Source: an uncultured Ignavibacteria bacterium
GTDB taxonomy: Bacteria; Bacteroidota; Ignavibacteria; Tepidaquicellales; OLB5
Length of the DNA stretch: 64,000 bases
Direction of reading: 5' to 3'
Assembly (NCBI GenBank): GCA_937873695.1
Contig: CALMYL010000007.1
Coordinates: 186,001-250,000 of the forward strand
Made by a program: the position numbers and the translations under genes
In this document: in pieces, positions 44,872 through 53,508 of the stretch
Position numbering within the stretch: the stretch's first letter is position 1
Layout: every line of letters starts with the position of its first letter
Notes under the pieces: generated by a model
What the model was told of the DNA's origin: nothing
Database searches by the model: none
What the model saw: the letters and a program-made list of their open reading frames with translations, nothing else

Positions 44872-47397
44872 TTGAAATTAACTCCAATAATACTAATTTT
44901 ATTTACCTTACAATTATATTCACAGCAAACAGGTGATTCGCTCCTCTATGTCCCGATTAATGATTCATTAAAAAACGCAATTGATTCAACCCGCACGGGT
45001 GATATTGACGCTATTATAGAATACTCCGCAAGCGATTCTGCAATATTCGATGTATCAGGCGATAAGCTTATGCTTTATGGCGATGCACAGCTAAAACATA
45101 AGGAGTATGATCTCAAAGCAGCACGAATTACTCTTTTCCGCGAAAGTTCAATAATGGAAGCAAACGGAATACCCGATACAAGCAAACCAGGAAAATTCAT
45201 AGGCATGCCAATCTTTATGGAAGGCTCAAAGAGATACGATGCCAACAAACTGCGTTATAATTTTTCTACCCGCAAGGGTGTTATTGATATGGGTTCAACC
45301 GAGCTTGAAGGCGGGTATTACCTTGGTGAAAAAATCAAAAAAGTTGATGAAGATATTTTCTTTATAAAGAATGGCCGCTACACAACCTGTGATAAAGCAG
45401 AGCCTGATTATTATTTCGGAAGTCCGAAATTGAAAATTATACAGGGTGATAAGGTCATAGCTGAACCCGTTTACCTGTTTATTGATGATGTGCCTATATT
45501 CGCGCTGCCGTTCGGAATATTTCCGAATCATTCCGGCCGCTCAAGCGGCATTATACCCCCGGCATACGGCGAAGACCCGACCTACGGCAGGTACTTATCG
45601 CATCTCGGATATTTCTGGGCAATCAATGATTATGTTGATCTTGCATTGCAGGGCAATTATTATACCAAGGGCAGAATAGACCTCAGCTCACGCTTCCGCT
45701 ATGTGCTGCGGTATAAACTTTCGGGGAGTGTTGATGTGGGCGGCTCACGTATCAGACTGGGCGAAGTGACCGATAACGATAAAACTTTCAGTGATGAATG
45801 GCGCATTGGTGTCTATCACAACCAGACGATTAATCCGACAACTACGCTGAACGCGAATGTAAATTTTTTGAGCAGTAAAAATTATTACAATACTTCTACA
45901 AATAATCTTGATGACCTGTTAAGGCAGAACGCTTTATCAAATGTAACATTAAGCAAGTTTTGGGAAGGTACTCCGAACTCGCTGACATTGAATTACTCCC
46001 GTGACCAGAACTTAACTACGGGCGAAATACTGCAGACCATTCCGCTGGTTTCATTTAACCGCAGTCAAACCTTCCCGTTCCGCGGAGAAAATTCTTCTTT
46101 GCTTGACCCCAGGTGGTATGAACAGATATCGTATGCGTATAATTCGCAGTTCAAATATATTGATGAGAAGCGGTTGGTTAATTCCGCAATTATTGACGGT
46201 AATTTTAACAGGAATACAAGGGGCGGTTTAAGACAGGCTGTAAATATTAACGCGCCCTTAAAAGTTTCTGAGTTCAGTTTTTCGCCATTCTTTAATTACA
46301 CAGAGATTTGGTATAACAAATCAGTTGAAAAAACTTTCAATCCTGTTGATAGTACGGTTACAATAAATAACATTGAAGGATTCAAAGCATTCAGGTATTT
46401 TAATACAGGTGTGTCGCTTTCAACCAGACTCATAGGCTTGTTTAATACAAGAATTTTTGGAGTTCGCGGGTTCAGGCATACGGTAACACCGGCTGTAACC
46501 TACAGCTATACCCCTGATTTCAGCGAACCGCAGTGGAATGCGTACAAAACATACACAAACCAGTTCGGGCAGGAAGTAAAGTATTCCATTTATGAGCGTG
46601 AAGTATTCGGGGGGGCGCCAATTGGTGAGCAGCAGGCGCTGAATTTTTCGGTTGGAAATGTATTTGAAATGAAAGTTAAAGATACTGATTCCACTGACAA
46701 AAAATTTCAATTGCTGAATTTAAGTGCCGGTATAAATTACAATTTTGCTGCTGATAGCTTAAGGTTTAGTGAGCTTGGTTTAAGCTACCGCACGCAGATA
46801 GGTGACTTCCTGAACATAGGCGGCGGCGCGACTTTCAATTTGTATAAGTATGTTGATGGGGTTGGCAGGGTTAACAGGTTTTTATGGAATGAAGATAAAA
46901 AAATAGCGCAGCTTACAAATTTTAATATATCGCTATCAACAACACTTGCCGGCGGGCAGATAGTTGATGAGGTTGATTCAACCACAGCTGAAGAAGAGCT
47001 GAGCGAAACAAGCACACAGGAAAGCGAGTATGTTGGCATGTATGGCGATAAGCCTATAGATTTTTCCATACCGTGGTCAGTGACGCTGAATTACAATTAC
47101 AGCATTAGTCAGCCTAACCCAAGTGTGATCTCAAAATTTTCAAATATTTCGGGTAACCTGAATTTCAATTTAACCCGTAACTGGAAAATAACATTTTCCG
47201 CAGGGTATGATATATTCCAGCAGCAATTCTCAACTCCGTACATTACATTGTACCGCGACCTGCATTGCTGGGAAATGAGCTTTAACTGGGTGCCAACAGG
47301 TATTTACAGGGGATATAAGTTTGAGCTGAGAATAAAAGCTCCACAGCTGCAGGATGTAAAAGTTACAAGACAAACGAATTACAGGGGAGTCTTTTAG
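44872..47397 (+). CDS. LptD/OstA-like outer-membrane LPS-assembly protein
   Basis: An 841-residue protein starting TTG, with a signal peptide (residues ~1-18). Residues ~55-190 form an OstA/LptA-like jellyroll (ISDASxxx type: SASDSAIFDVSGDKLMLYGDA, KLRYNFSTRKGVIDM, KNGRYTTCDKAEPDYYF). Then a large beta-barrel follows with many strands such as LALQGNYYTKGRIDLSSRF and ending ...VTRQTNYRGVF. The domain order and size are as in LptD, which inserts lipopolysaccharide into the outer leaflet. The CxxxxP segment TTCDKAEPDYYF is typical of Bacteroidetes LptD. It is preceded by the palindrome cluster. Confidence 0.85.
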   Translation: MKLTPIILILFTLQLYSQQTGDSLLYVPINDSLKNAIDSTRTGDIDAIIEYSASDSAIFDVSGDKLMLYGDAQLKHKEYDLKAARITLFRESSIMEANGIPDTSKPGKFIGMPIFMEGSKRYDANKLRYNFSTRKGVIDMGSTELEGGYYLGEKIKKVDEDIFFIKNGRYTTCDKAEPDYYFGSPKLKIIQGDKVIAEPVYLFIDDVPIFALPFGIFPNHSGRSSGIIPPAYGEDPTYGRYLSHLGYFWAINDYVDLALQGNYYTKGRIDLSSRFRYVLRYKLSGSVDVGGSRIRLGEVTDNDKTFSDEWRIGVYHNQTINPTTTLNANVNFLSSKNYYNTSTNNLDDLLRQNALSNVTLSKFWEGTPNSLTLNYSRDQNLTTGEILQTIPLVSFNRSQTFPFRGENSSLLDPRWYEQISYAYNSQFKYIDEKRLVNSAIIDGNFNRNTRGGLRQAVNINAPLKVSEFSFSPFFNYTEIWYNKSVEKTFNPVDSTVTINNIEGFKAFRYFNTGVSLSTRLIGLFNTRIFGVRGFRHTVTPAVTYSYTPDFSEPQWNAYKTYTNQFGQEVKYSIYEREVFGGAPIGEQQALNFSVGNVFEMKVKDTDSTDKKFQLLNLSAGINYNFAADSLRFSELGLSYRTQIGDFLNIGGGATFNLYKYVDGVGRVNRFLWNEDKKIAQLTNFNISLSTTLAGGQIVDEVDSTTAEEELSETSTQESEYVGMYGDKPIDFSIPWSVTLNYNYSISQPNPSVISKFSNISGNLNFNLTRNWKITFSAGYDIFQQQFSTPYITLYRDLHCWEMSFNWVPTGIYRGYKFELRIKAPQLQDVKVTRQTNYRGVF

Positions 47398-47505
47398 AGG
47401 CATAATGTCAAATATCAAAATCCAAATAACAAATTGCCGGAATCTTGTGACATTTAATGTATTAAATTTGTTCTGTTAGAATAACTGAATTAGAAATGTA
47501 AAAAG

Positions 47506-47525
47506 ATTCCCGCTTTCGCGGGAAT
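47506..47525 (+). promoter_or_regulatory. Hairpin just before dapF
   Basis: ATTCCCGC / GCGGGAAT arms around TTTC end 11 bases before the dapF ATG. It covers the position of a ribosome-binding site and may lower or control translation; it may instead be a common REP-like repeat. Confidence 0.45.
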
Positions 47526-47536
47526 GATAAGAAGAA

Positions 47537-48382
47537 ATGAAGTACGAATTATACAGCGGCGCGGGGAATGATTTTGTGATGATAAATAACATCACAGAAA
47601 AAATTGCTTTTGATAAGCAGATGGATCTTACCATTAAGATTTGCAATGAAAACTTCCCAAAGATCGATGGAGTAATTTTCGCAGATAAGCCTGTAAATGA
47701 TAGTTCAGCGGTTAGAATGAATTATTACAACCGTGATGGCAGCTTTGGCGCAATGTGCGGCAACGGTGCAAGATGTATTGCTATGTTCGCCTTCAAGAAT
47801 GATATTACAGATAAACGTAAGTTCACACTTGAAGCTGTTGATGACGTTTACTCCGCTGAAATTGTAAGTGATGAGATTGTTACGATAGGTTTTCCTGAAC
47901 CAAAAGAAGTTAAGACTGATATCAGGATTGCCGATACTGCGGGAAAGCCGCTTAATGTTAGTTATACCAATGTTGGTTCAGATCACATAATACTTTTTAT
48001 CAATGAGGATATTAATAAGCTTTACCTTAACTGTACGGATATGGATAAACTTGATGTTGATAATTTGGGCAGAATGCTGCGGTTCCACCAGGATTTTGAT
48101 CCAAGGGGCGGGAATGTTAATTTTGCTGATCTTCTGCCGGATGGCACAATCAGGCTTCGTACTTATGAGCGGGGAGTTGAGCGCGAAACGCTTGCCTGCG
48201 GCACAGGGATTATTTCAACCGGTATCATTGCTATGTTGAAAAAGGGGATAAGCCCACCCGTGAAAATAAAAGTGCAAAGTGGTGAAGTGCTGCTGGTAAA
48301 TGGCAGGATTGAAAACGGAAGAATAGCGAATTTAAGCTTAACCGGCAGCGCCCGAAAGTTTGGTGAGGGAAATATATACTAA
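47537..48382 (+). CDS. dapF: Diaminopimelate epimerase
   Basis: A 281-residue enzyme that epimerises LL- to meso-diaminopimelate for lysine and peptidoglycan synthesis. It shows SGAGNDFVMINNI near the start (residues 7-19), the first catalytic Cys in MCGNGARCIAMFAF (~Cys74), and the second in TLACGTGIISTGIIA (~220), together with GSDHIILFI. Both cysteines are present, so it should be active. It is probably monocistronic; a hairpin covers its leader. Confidence 0.95.
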   Translation: MKYELYSGAGNDFVMINNITEKIAFDKQMDLTIKICNENFPKIDGVIFADKPVNDSSAVRMNYYNRDGSFGAMCGNGARCIAMFAFKNDITDKRKFTLEAVDDVYSAEIVSDEIVTIGFPEPKEVKTDIRIADTAGKPLNVSYTNVGSDHIILFINEDINKLYLNCTDMDKLDVDNLGRMLRFHQDFDPRGGNVNFADLLPDGTIRLRTYERGVERETLACGTGIISTGIIAMLKKGISPPVKIKVQSGEVLLVNGRIENGRIANLSLTGSARKFGEGNIY

Positions 48383-48390
48383 AATTTATT

Positions 48391-48476
48391 TGCGAGACTG
48401 CTTTAGCGGTCGAAGCAATCTCATGGATTGTTAAGATTGCTTCACTAACGGGGTAAACGCCCCTTCGCTCCTCGCA
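48391..48476. repeat. Nested multi-hairpin repeat between dapF and the methyltransferase gene
   Basis: A closed 86-base unit: outer TGCGAG (48391-48396) / CTCGCA (48471-48476); a GACTGC/GCGGTC hairpin; a perfect 10-base pair GAAGCAATCT (48412-48421) / AGATTGCTTC (48434-48443); and GGGG/CCCC. No frame or T-run, so a dispersed structured repeat is likely. Confidence 0.65.
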
Positions 48477-48494
48477 AAATATTACATAATAATT

Positions 48495-49175
48495 ATGATA
48501 TTTTTTAAACGAATACTAGCAAGAATTTACAGGGTTATAAATCCGCCTAAGAACATAGAAGAGGAATTCCACGCTAAATATTATTACAGTAAGGTGTGGG
48601 CTGATACTTACTTCATGGGCAAAAAGGTATTTAAGTGTCCCAACGACCTGTGGATATACCAGGAAATACTCTGGGAAACCAAACCCGATGTAATTATTGA
48701 GTGCGGCACGTTCCACGGCGGCAGTACTTTGTATTACGCAAAACTGTTTGATATGATGGGGCTTGATGGCGAGATCATAACAATTGATGTTGACGCTATG
48801 CCCGATATGCCGCAGCATCCAAGAATAAAATATTTAATGGGCTCCAGTACTTCCGGAGAGATCATTTCACAGGTTAAAGAACTGATTAAAGATAAGAAGC
48901 GGGTTATGGTGATATTGGATTCAGATCACTCATGCGATCATGTATATAATGAGCTTGAGCTTTATCACGGATTCGTAACCACGGGGCAGTACCTGGTGGT
49001 AGAGGATTCCAACATCAACGGTCACCCTGTATATTCAGGCTTTGGACAGGGTCCCGGACCCATGGAGGCGATGGAAAAATTTCTTCCAAGTCACCCGGAA
49101 TTTGAGACCGACAGCTTGAGGGAAAAGTTTTTTATGAGCTTTAACCCGAAGGGATATTTGAAGAAGATTAAGTGA
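48495..49175 (+). CDS. CmcI-like SAM-dependent methyltransferase
   Basis: A 226-residue protein resembling CmcI and rhamnosyl O-methyltransferases. It has the Rossmann motif DVIIECGTFHGGSTLYYAKL (~residues 57-76), GEIITIDVDAMPDMP (~87-101), then VMVILDSDHSCDHVYNEL (~131-148) and YLVVEDSNINGHPV (~158-171), which holds the catalytic acidic cluster. The early KCPNDLWIYQEIL segment is also typical. The methyl acceptor is likely a sugar or glycan but cannot be named. Confidence 0.82.
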   Translation: MIFFKRILARIYRVINPPKNIEEEFHAKYYYSKVWADTYFMGKKVFKCPNDLWIYQEILWETKPDVIIECGTFHGGSTLYYAKLFDMMGLDGEIITIDVDAMPDMPQHPRIKYLMGSSTSGEIISQVKELIKDKKRVMVILDSDHSCDHVYNELELYHGFVTTGQYLVVEDSNINGHPVYSGFGQGPGPMEAMEKFLPSHPEFETDSLREKFFMSFNPKGYLKKIK

Positions 49176-49218
49176 GCATAAAGAGTAATTACAGATTTCT
49201 TAAGTCAGCATGCAATAA

Positions 49219-49246
49219 AAAACCCCGCTAAAAAGCGGGGTTTTGT
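49219..49246. terminator. Bidirectional intrinsic terminator
   Basis: AACCCCGCT / AGCGGGGTT stem with A-rich upstream and T-rich downstream flanks. It serves the convergent methyltransferase and redoxin genes. Confidence 0.88.
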
Positions 49247-49291
49247 TTTATCCTTGGGGGGATGTTTTTTATGAAATTGATGCTTTAAAAA

Positions 49292-50452
49292 TTATTTTTC
49301 GCTTATCAGCTTCAGGTGATCCTTTACCATACCAAAATCATGTTCATTAACATTGTAGTCCCAGTCAATGTATGATATCATTCCGGATTTATCTATAATG
49401 AATAATGTCCTGTTGTTATAACCCAGCATATTAAAACTTCTGTATGCTGATGATATAGCACCGAACATATCGGCAACAAGCTTAACATTTTTTACCTTCA
49501 TATCATGTTTCCATTTATCTATCAGCTCAAGGCTTGCATTGCTTATCATTAATATCTCAACATCATCAGTTGTACCAAGCTGACTATTGGAAATACTCTG
49601 AAGTGTCTGCTGCTCTGCGAATGCATCAAAGGAGGTCAGCTCCATCGCGCAGCTCATGCTGAATGGCGCGGGATAAAATGCTATGATAACATTTTTCTTT
49701 CCATAGTAATCACTAAGCTTGCCTTCAATTCCGGCAGCAAACGGAGTGTTATCGCCTAAGGCTGTATAAGTGAATTCAAAATCAACCGCTTTATCACCCG
49801 GGAAAAGTAACTTATCGTTAAATACCAGTTTGCTGTTCGGGTCATCAATGTTTAACTGCGCGAAAAGTTCTTTCTGTACTGTGCGCAATTTTTCTCCTTC
49901 GCCTCTATAATCATGGCTGGCATATGTGATTTTATTGTTTCTGTCAACAACATATACAAATGCGCCATCGGAAGCCGAATTCCATTTTGAAATACCGAAC
50001 GAATTAGCCATATCCATGTTTACATCAGGTGCCATATCAAAATCATATCCATTATTGTTCAGGTATTCCCTTACTGCTGACTGGTCATTGTTTGTGACAA
50101 TAAGTACTTTTAAGCTTCCACGGTAGAACTGCCACTCATACGGTTCGCCAAATGCCATTCCATCTGCAAAGTATGTTTCAAACGCTGAAGTCATAACTTC
50201 AGCATAGTTATTTTTAGCAGAAATATCAGGCATGAACGCTATCAGAAGAATTTTATCTTCTTTGTAATTGTACAGATGGGTTGATGATCTAAGGCCTGCG
50301 GTCAGATCGTAATTGTTTTCGTACAAAAACTCGGGGTTGGGAGAAGTTTCGCCAACATTCAGTCCGTTATTGCCTGAATAAGAAATACCCGGTAGTAATA
50401 AGATTGCCAGAATTGCCGCAAAAAAGCCCGATTTTAAAGGAATTTTGTTCAT
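49292..50452 (-). CDS. Exported tandem redoxin protein, only second domain keeps a peroxidatic-type Cys
   Basis: A 386-residue protein with a signal peptide (to about residue 27, ISYSGN). It has two thioredoxin-fold redoxin domains. The first (~30-195) has ILLIAFMPDISAKNNY where the peroxidatic site would be, with no Cys. The second (~220-386) has VIIAFYPAPFSMSCAMELTS (~256-275), the AhpC/TSA site with its Cys, followed by VEILMISNASLELIDKWKHD. The arrangement suggests one active and one degenerate domain. It may act as a periplasmic peroxiredoxin or thiol reductase. No partner gene is adjacent. Start is ATG. Confidence 0.75.
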   Translation of the reverse strand: MNKIPLKSGFFAAILAILLLPGISYSGNNGLNVGETSPNPEFLYENNYDLTAGLRSSTHLYNYKEDKILLIAFMPDISAKNNYAEVMTSAFETYFADGMAFGEPYEWQFYRGSLKVLIVTNNDQSAVREYLNNNGYDFDMAPDVNMDMANSFGISKWNSASDGAFVYVVDRNNKITYASHDYRGEGEKLRTVQKELFAQLNIDDPNSKLVFNDKLLFPGDKAVDFEFTYTALGDNTPFAAGIEGKLSDYYGKKNVIIAFYPAPFSMSCAMELTSFDAFAEQQTLQSISNSQLGTTDDVEILMISNASLELIDKWKHDMKVKNVKLVADMFGAISSAYRSFNMLGYNNRTLFIIDKSGMISYIDWDYNVNEHDFGMVKDHLKLISEK

Positions 50453-50545
50453 TTTACCTGATCTTTAAGTTATGTGTTTTTGTTTATAAGAGTTTTACTG
50501 TTTGAGCCGGGAATTGTTCCCTAATGCAAAAAATAATTACACCTG

Positions 50546-52864
50546 TTAAAAATATGTGAAAACTATATCAAGCATATGGTCACCCTGGTAGCGGTTCAAA
50601 AACGGCAGCATAAATCCATTGCGTATAATTACCTGAGAAAGGTCAGATGATTTCTTCATCAGCGCGTTGTAGTTCACGTTGGGGAACATCGCAATTATCC
50701 TGCCGATAGGGTAATAAGGATCTTTCACAAAGCGCTCTTTGTGCTGTTTTATTTTTTTCGTCAGTGTTGTTGAATCGATCTTAACGCTGTCATTTTGTGT
50801 TACAAATTCATACTTATGAATGTAAACGCTGTCGCCAATGTAAACAGGAAGTTCGTCCCTGGTTACTTCATCAAACACCGATAGATGCACATCATACAGG
50901 CCGCTTTCAAACGGTGATGATTTAAATTTCACGGAATAATTCAGCATCGCAAAAGGTTTAAGGATAAGTATATTTTTTATTTCTTCGGTATCAAAGAATT
51001 CTTCAACATTTCTCTCCGAAAAAATATTGGCGTAAGTATCAAATGCAGCGGTATCGTTATCAATTGGTGTAAGCTGCAGGTGTGTTTTATACCTGCCGAA
51101 CTCCTCGTTTTCGGAATTTAAGCTATCAAGTATTGAAGCGTCAGCTATCTGCCACCGGAGAGTAATTGTCTGCGGGTTCATCCCAAAGTTTGAGTTATCG
51201 ATCCGGAATTCGTTAAGCACAAGCTTCTTACCGAATGAAATTTCATCAGAGCCCAGTTGTTTGCTGCCGTTGGTTATTGGCACAATATGTTTTCCGGTTG
51301 AATCTTTATCACCGCCGCGCCTGTAATAAATCTTGCTATCGGATATATAGAAGATCCTGTAGTCTCCGATTGACTCTGATTTGTAGCTGAGTTTATTCAG
51401 CTTATCTATCAAAAGGTCGCTTCTTACAATGAAGAGCTTTATCTTTTTTTCCTCAATGAACTTTCTAACTTCAAGTATGTTCAGTTTAAGCTGCTCTTCT
51501 TCCCGTTTTTTCCTTGACATTTTTTTAGATACGGGAGGATCCACCGCGAAAAAGGTAGGGATAGTATCACTGTTAAACCTTGCAGGATCATTGGAAATAA
51601 CCTGAAGCGGGTATATATCATAGTAACCCTGTACCATCTCGAAATAGATCTTATCGCCGGGCTCGAGGTAGTTTATATCTATCAGGCGGCGGGTAAGCTC
51701 GGCAACTTCGTAAGTATCCTCGCGGTATGCCTGCTGGTAATAAAAGCTCCATATCATATTTACAACAATGATTATTACCGAGCCTCCTATGAGGATATAT
51801 TTCCTGAGGTCGCTTAACTGCCAGATAGCGAAAGGGAAAAACAGTATTGAATTCAGCACAATGTAGCGTGATATCATGTTGGTTCCCCCGGAACCAACGA
51901 TACCCGAAAACATCAACAGGATAAGTTCAATTATATTAAACAGCAGAAACACTCTGAGCAGTGAAAAATTCCCTTTAAAGCCGTTATGTTTTTTGCGGAT
52001 AGTACGGTAAATCTTCCATAGGCCAAGCACTGTGGTTACAGGCGCAATGTAAAAGATAAAGAATGGGTACTGGATACTCCTTTGTAAAAAACCCGCGCTG
52101 CTCAAGCCCGCGTATATCTTTGTGGTTTCTTTGATAAAGAAAAACATATCTCCGTAGTCGTGGTAATTTTGCCAAAGCCACCATGCGATACTTATATATG
52201 ATATCATTGACCAGCCGAAGTTGATATAAAGCTCTTTACCCAGCCTGTACTTGCGGTAGGAAAGTATGATGACCATTATCACAAACGCAATCGTAAAAAA
52301 CCAACCTTCATAGCGGAGCAGGTTGGCAAGATTAAGAGATACCGCCGCAATTATAAGATATATATGGCTTTTAGAGCGCATGTTGAGCTCATCATACCAC
52401 TTGATGAAGTAATAAAACGCGGCCGTTACGAAAAAGAAGAACGGGAATTCAGGCATTGCCGATGTACTTAGCCATACCTGGAACGGAAATACCGCGTAGA
52501 TCAGGCAGGAAATAACAGCAATTTCTTTGGTGAAGATCTTTTCTATCAGCAGGTAAAGGTACACAAGTGTTAGCACAGAAAATATTGTGCTTGAAAGCAC
52601 AGGCGCCAGGGTAAGATCTTTAAACAGCCAGATGAACATGCCGTTCAGCCAGAAATGCGTACTTAGCCACACACCTGAATAAACCCGGGGCGACTGCAGC
52701 CAGTCCCATGAAATAACTGTCCTGCTGTAATCATCGGCCGTCAGCCATCTAAGCCCGCTGTTAATGACAACAAGCTGAAAAACGATCTTGAATAATATCA
52801 GTGAAGATATTACATAGATCTTTTCTTTAAAAAGCCGTGATATATATTCTAAGTACTTTTTCAA
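50546..52864 (-). CDS. GT39/PMT-like membrane glycosyltransferase
   Basis: A 772-residue protein starting TTG. The first ~400 residues hold about ten to twelve membrane helices with RWLTADDYSRTVISW (residues ~39-53), the acidic motif of GT-C transferases, and FPFQVWLSTSAMPEFPFFFF later on. The C-terminal ~350 residues form a soluble domain with beta-rich segments (FVVRSDLL, RITLRWQIADASI-type). Members transfer sugars from lipid donors to proteins or glycans on the outer side of the inner membrane. The specific acceptor cannot be named. It stands between the redoxin and cyclic-nucleotide-fold genes. Confidence 0.72.
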   Translation of the reverse strand: MKKYLEYISRLFKEKIYVISSLILFKIVFQLVVINSGLRWLTADDYSRTVISWDWLQSPRVYSGVWLSTHFWLNGMFIWLFKDLTLAPVLSSTIFSVLTLVYLYLLIEKIFTKEIAVISCLIYAVFPFQVWLSTSAMPEFPFFFFVTAAFYYFIKWYDELNMRSKSHIYLIIAAVSLNLANLLRYEGWFFTIAFVIMVIILSYRKYRLGKELYINFGWSMISYISIAWWLWQNYHDYGDMFFFIKETTKIYAGLSSAGFLQRSIQYPFFIFYIAPVTTVLGLWKIYRTIRKKHNGFKGNFSLLRVFLLFNIIELILLMFSGIVGSGGTNMISRYIVLNSILFFPFAIWQLSDLRKYILIGGSVIIIVVNMIWSFYYQQAYREDTYEVAELTRRLIDINYLEPGDKIYFEMVQGYYDIYPLQVISNDPARFNSDTIPTFFAVDPPVSKKMSRKKREEEQLKLNILEVRKFIEEKKIKLFIVRSDLLIDKLNKLSYKSESIGDYRIFYISDSKIYYRRGGDKDSTGKHIVPITNGSKQLGSDEISFGKKLVLNEFRIDNSNFGMNPQTITLRWQIADASILDSLNSENEEFGRYKTHLQLTPIDNDTAAFDTYANIFSERNVEEFFDTEEIKNILILKPFAMLNYSVKFKSSPFESGLYDVHLSVFDEVTRDELPVYIGDSVYIHKYEFVTQNDSVKIDSTTLTKKIKQHKERFVKDPYYPIGRIIAMFPNVNYNALMKKSSDLSQVIIRNGFMLPFLNRYQGDHMLDIVFTYF

Positions 52865-52977
52865 TTAACAATGGAACTTCTTAAGATAATAACGGATGTT
52901 TTTCAATTAATACTGCTCCGGGTTTTACTTTCCGCTCTTTATTGTTTTGATATTTCTCAATATTATCAAACTACCGG

Positions 52978-53472
52978 TCAGTTTGCACCGCCGTTCAATT
53001 TGTGCTTCATCGTTCTGTTTTCTTTGTACAGTTCGTCAAGTTTTTCACCAAAGAATTCAAGGAATTTAAGAAGTGTTTTGTTGCCAAGCCTGGATTCTTT
53101 CTTCACCAGTTCTTCAAAATCGGGTTTAGCGAAGACGATCAGTCTCGTAATTTCCGAGGCGACAGCGCTAACGGTGTGAGTTGTTTCACTGAATAGATGC
53201 ACTTCCGAAAAATAGGCGCCCTCTGCAAGTTCTTTCAGCAAAAGCTCTGAGCCGTTATTTTCTGAAATTATCCTGACCGAGCCCTTAACGATTATATAAA
53301 AACAAAGACCAATTGTTCCGTGCGTAAATATCTTTTCATTTTCTGAAAAATCACGGATATGAGATATTTCAAGCAGAGATCTTATTTCAGTGCCCGAGAG
53401 TTCACTGAATAAAGGGCATTCCTTTATTCTTGTTTTCAGCAGGTTCTCTTCTGAATTTTTTTTGGCGAACAT
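52978..53472 (-). CDS. Stand-alone cyclic-nucleotide-binding fold protein
   Basis: A 164-residue protein with a Crp-like beta-roll: LFSELSGTEIRSLLEISHIR, IFTHGTIGLCFYIIVKGSVRI, LLKELAEGAYFSEVHLFSET and THTVSAVASEITRLIVFAK. The phosphate-binding cassette keeps Glu (SEVHL) but not the usual Arg-Thr/Ser pair, so ordinary cAMP binding is doubtful. No helix-turn-helix follows; the end is a charged helix. It is likely a sensor or scaffold rather than a DNA-binding regulator. It follows the histidine kinase gene by 36 bases on the same strand. Confidence 0.75.
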   Translation of the reverse strand: MFAKKNSEENLLKTRIKECPLFSELSGTEIRSLLEISHIRDFSENEKIFTHGTIGLCFYIIVKGSVRIISENNGSELLLKELAEGAYFSEVHLFSETTHTVSAVASEITRLIVFAKPDFEELVKKESRLGNKTLLKFLEFFGEKLDELYKENRTMKHKLNGGAN

Positions 53473-53508
53473 TTTTAGTGTTGTTAAATTTTAACAGATT
53501 CACAGACT

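Noticed and set aside
52978-53472. Crp/FNR transcription regulator that could bind the site at 8165
   Set aside because: The protein lacks a helix-turn-helix, so it cannot be the regulator for that site.
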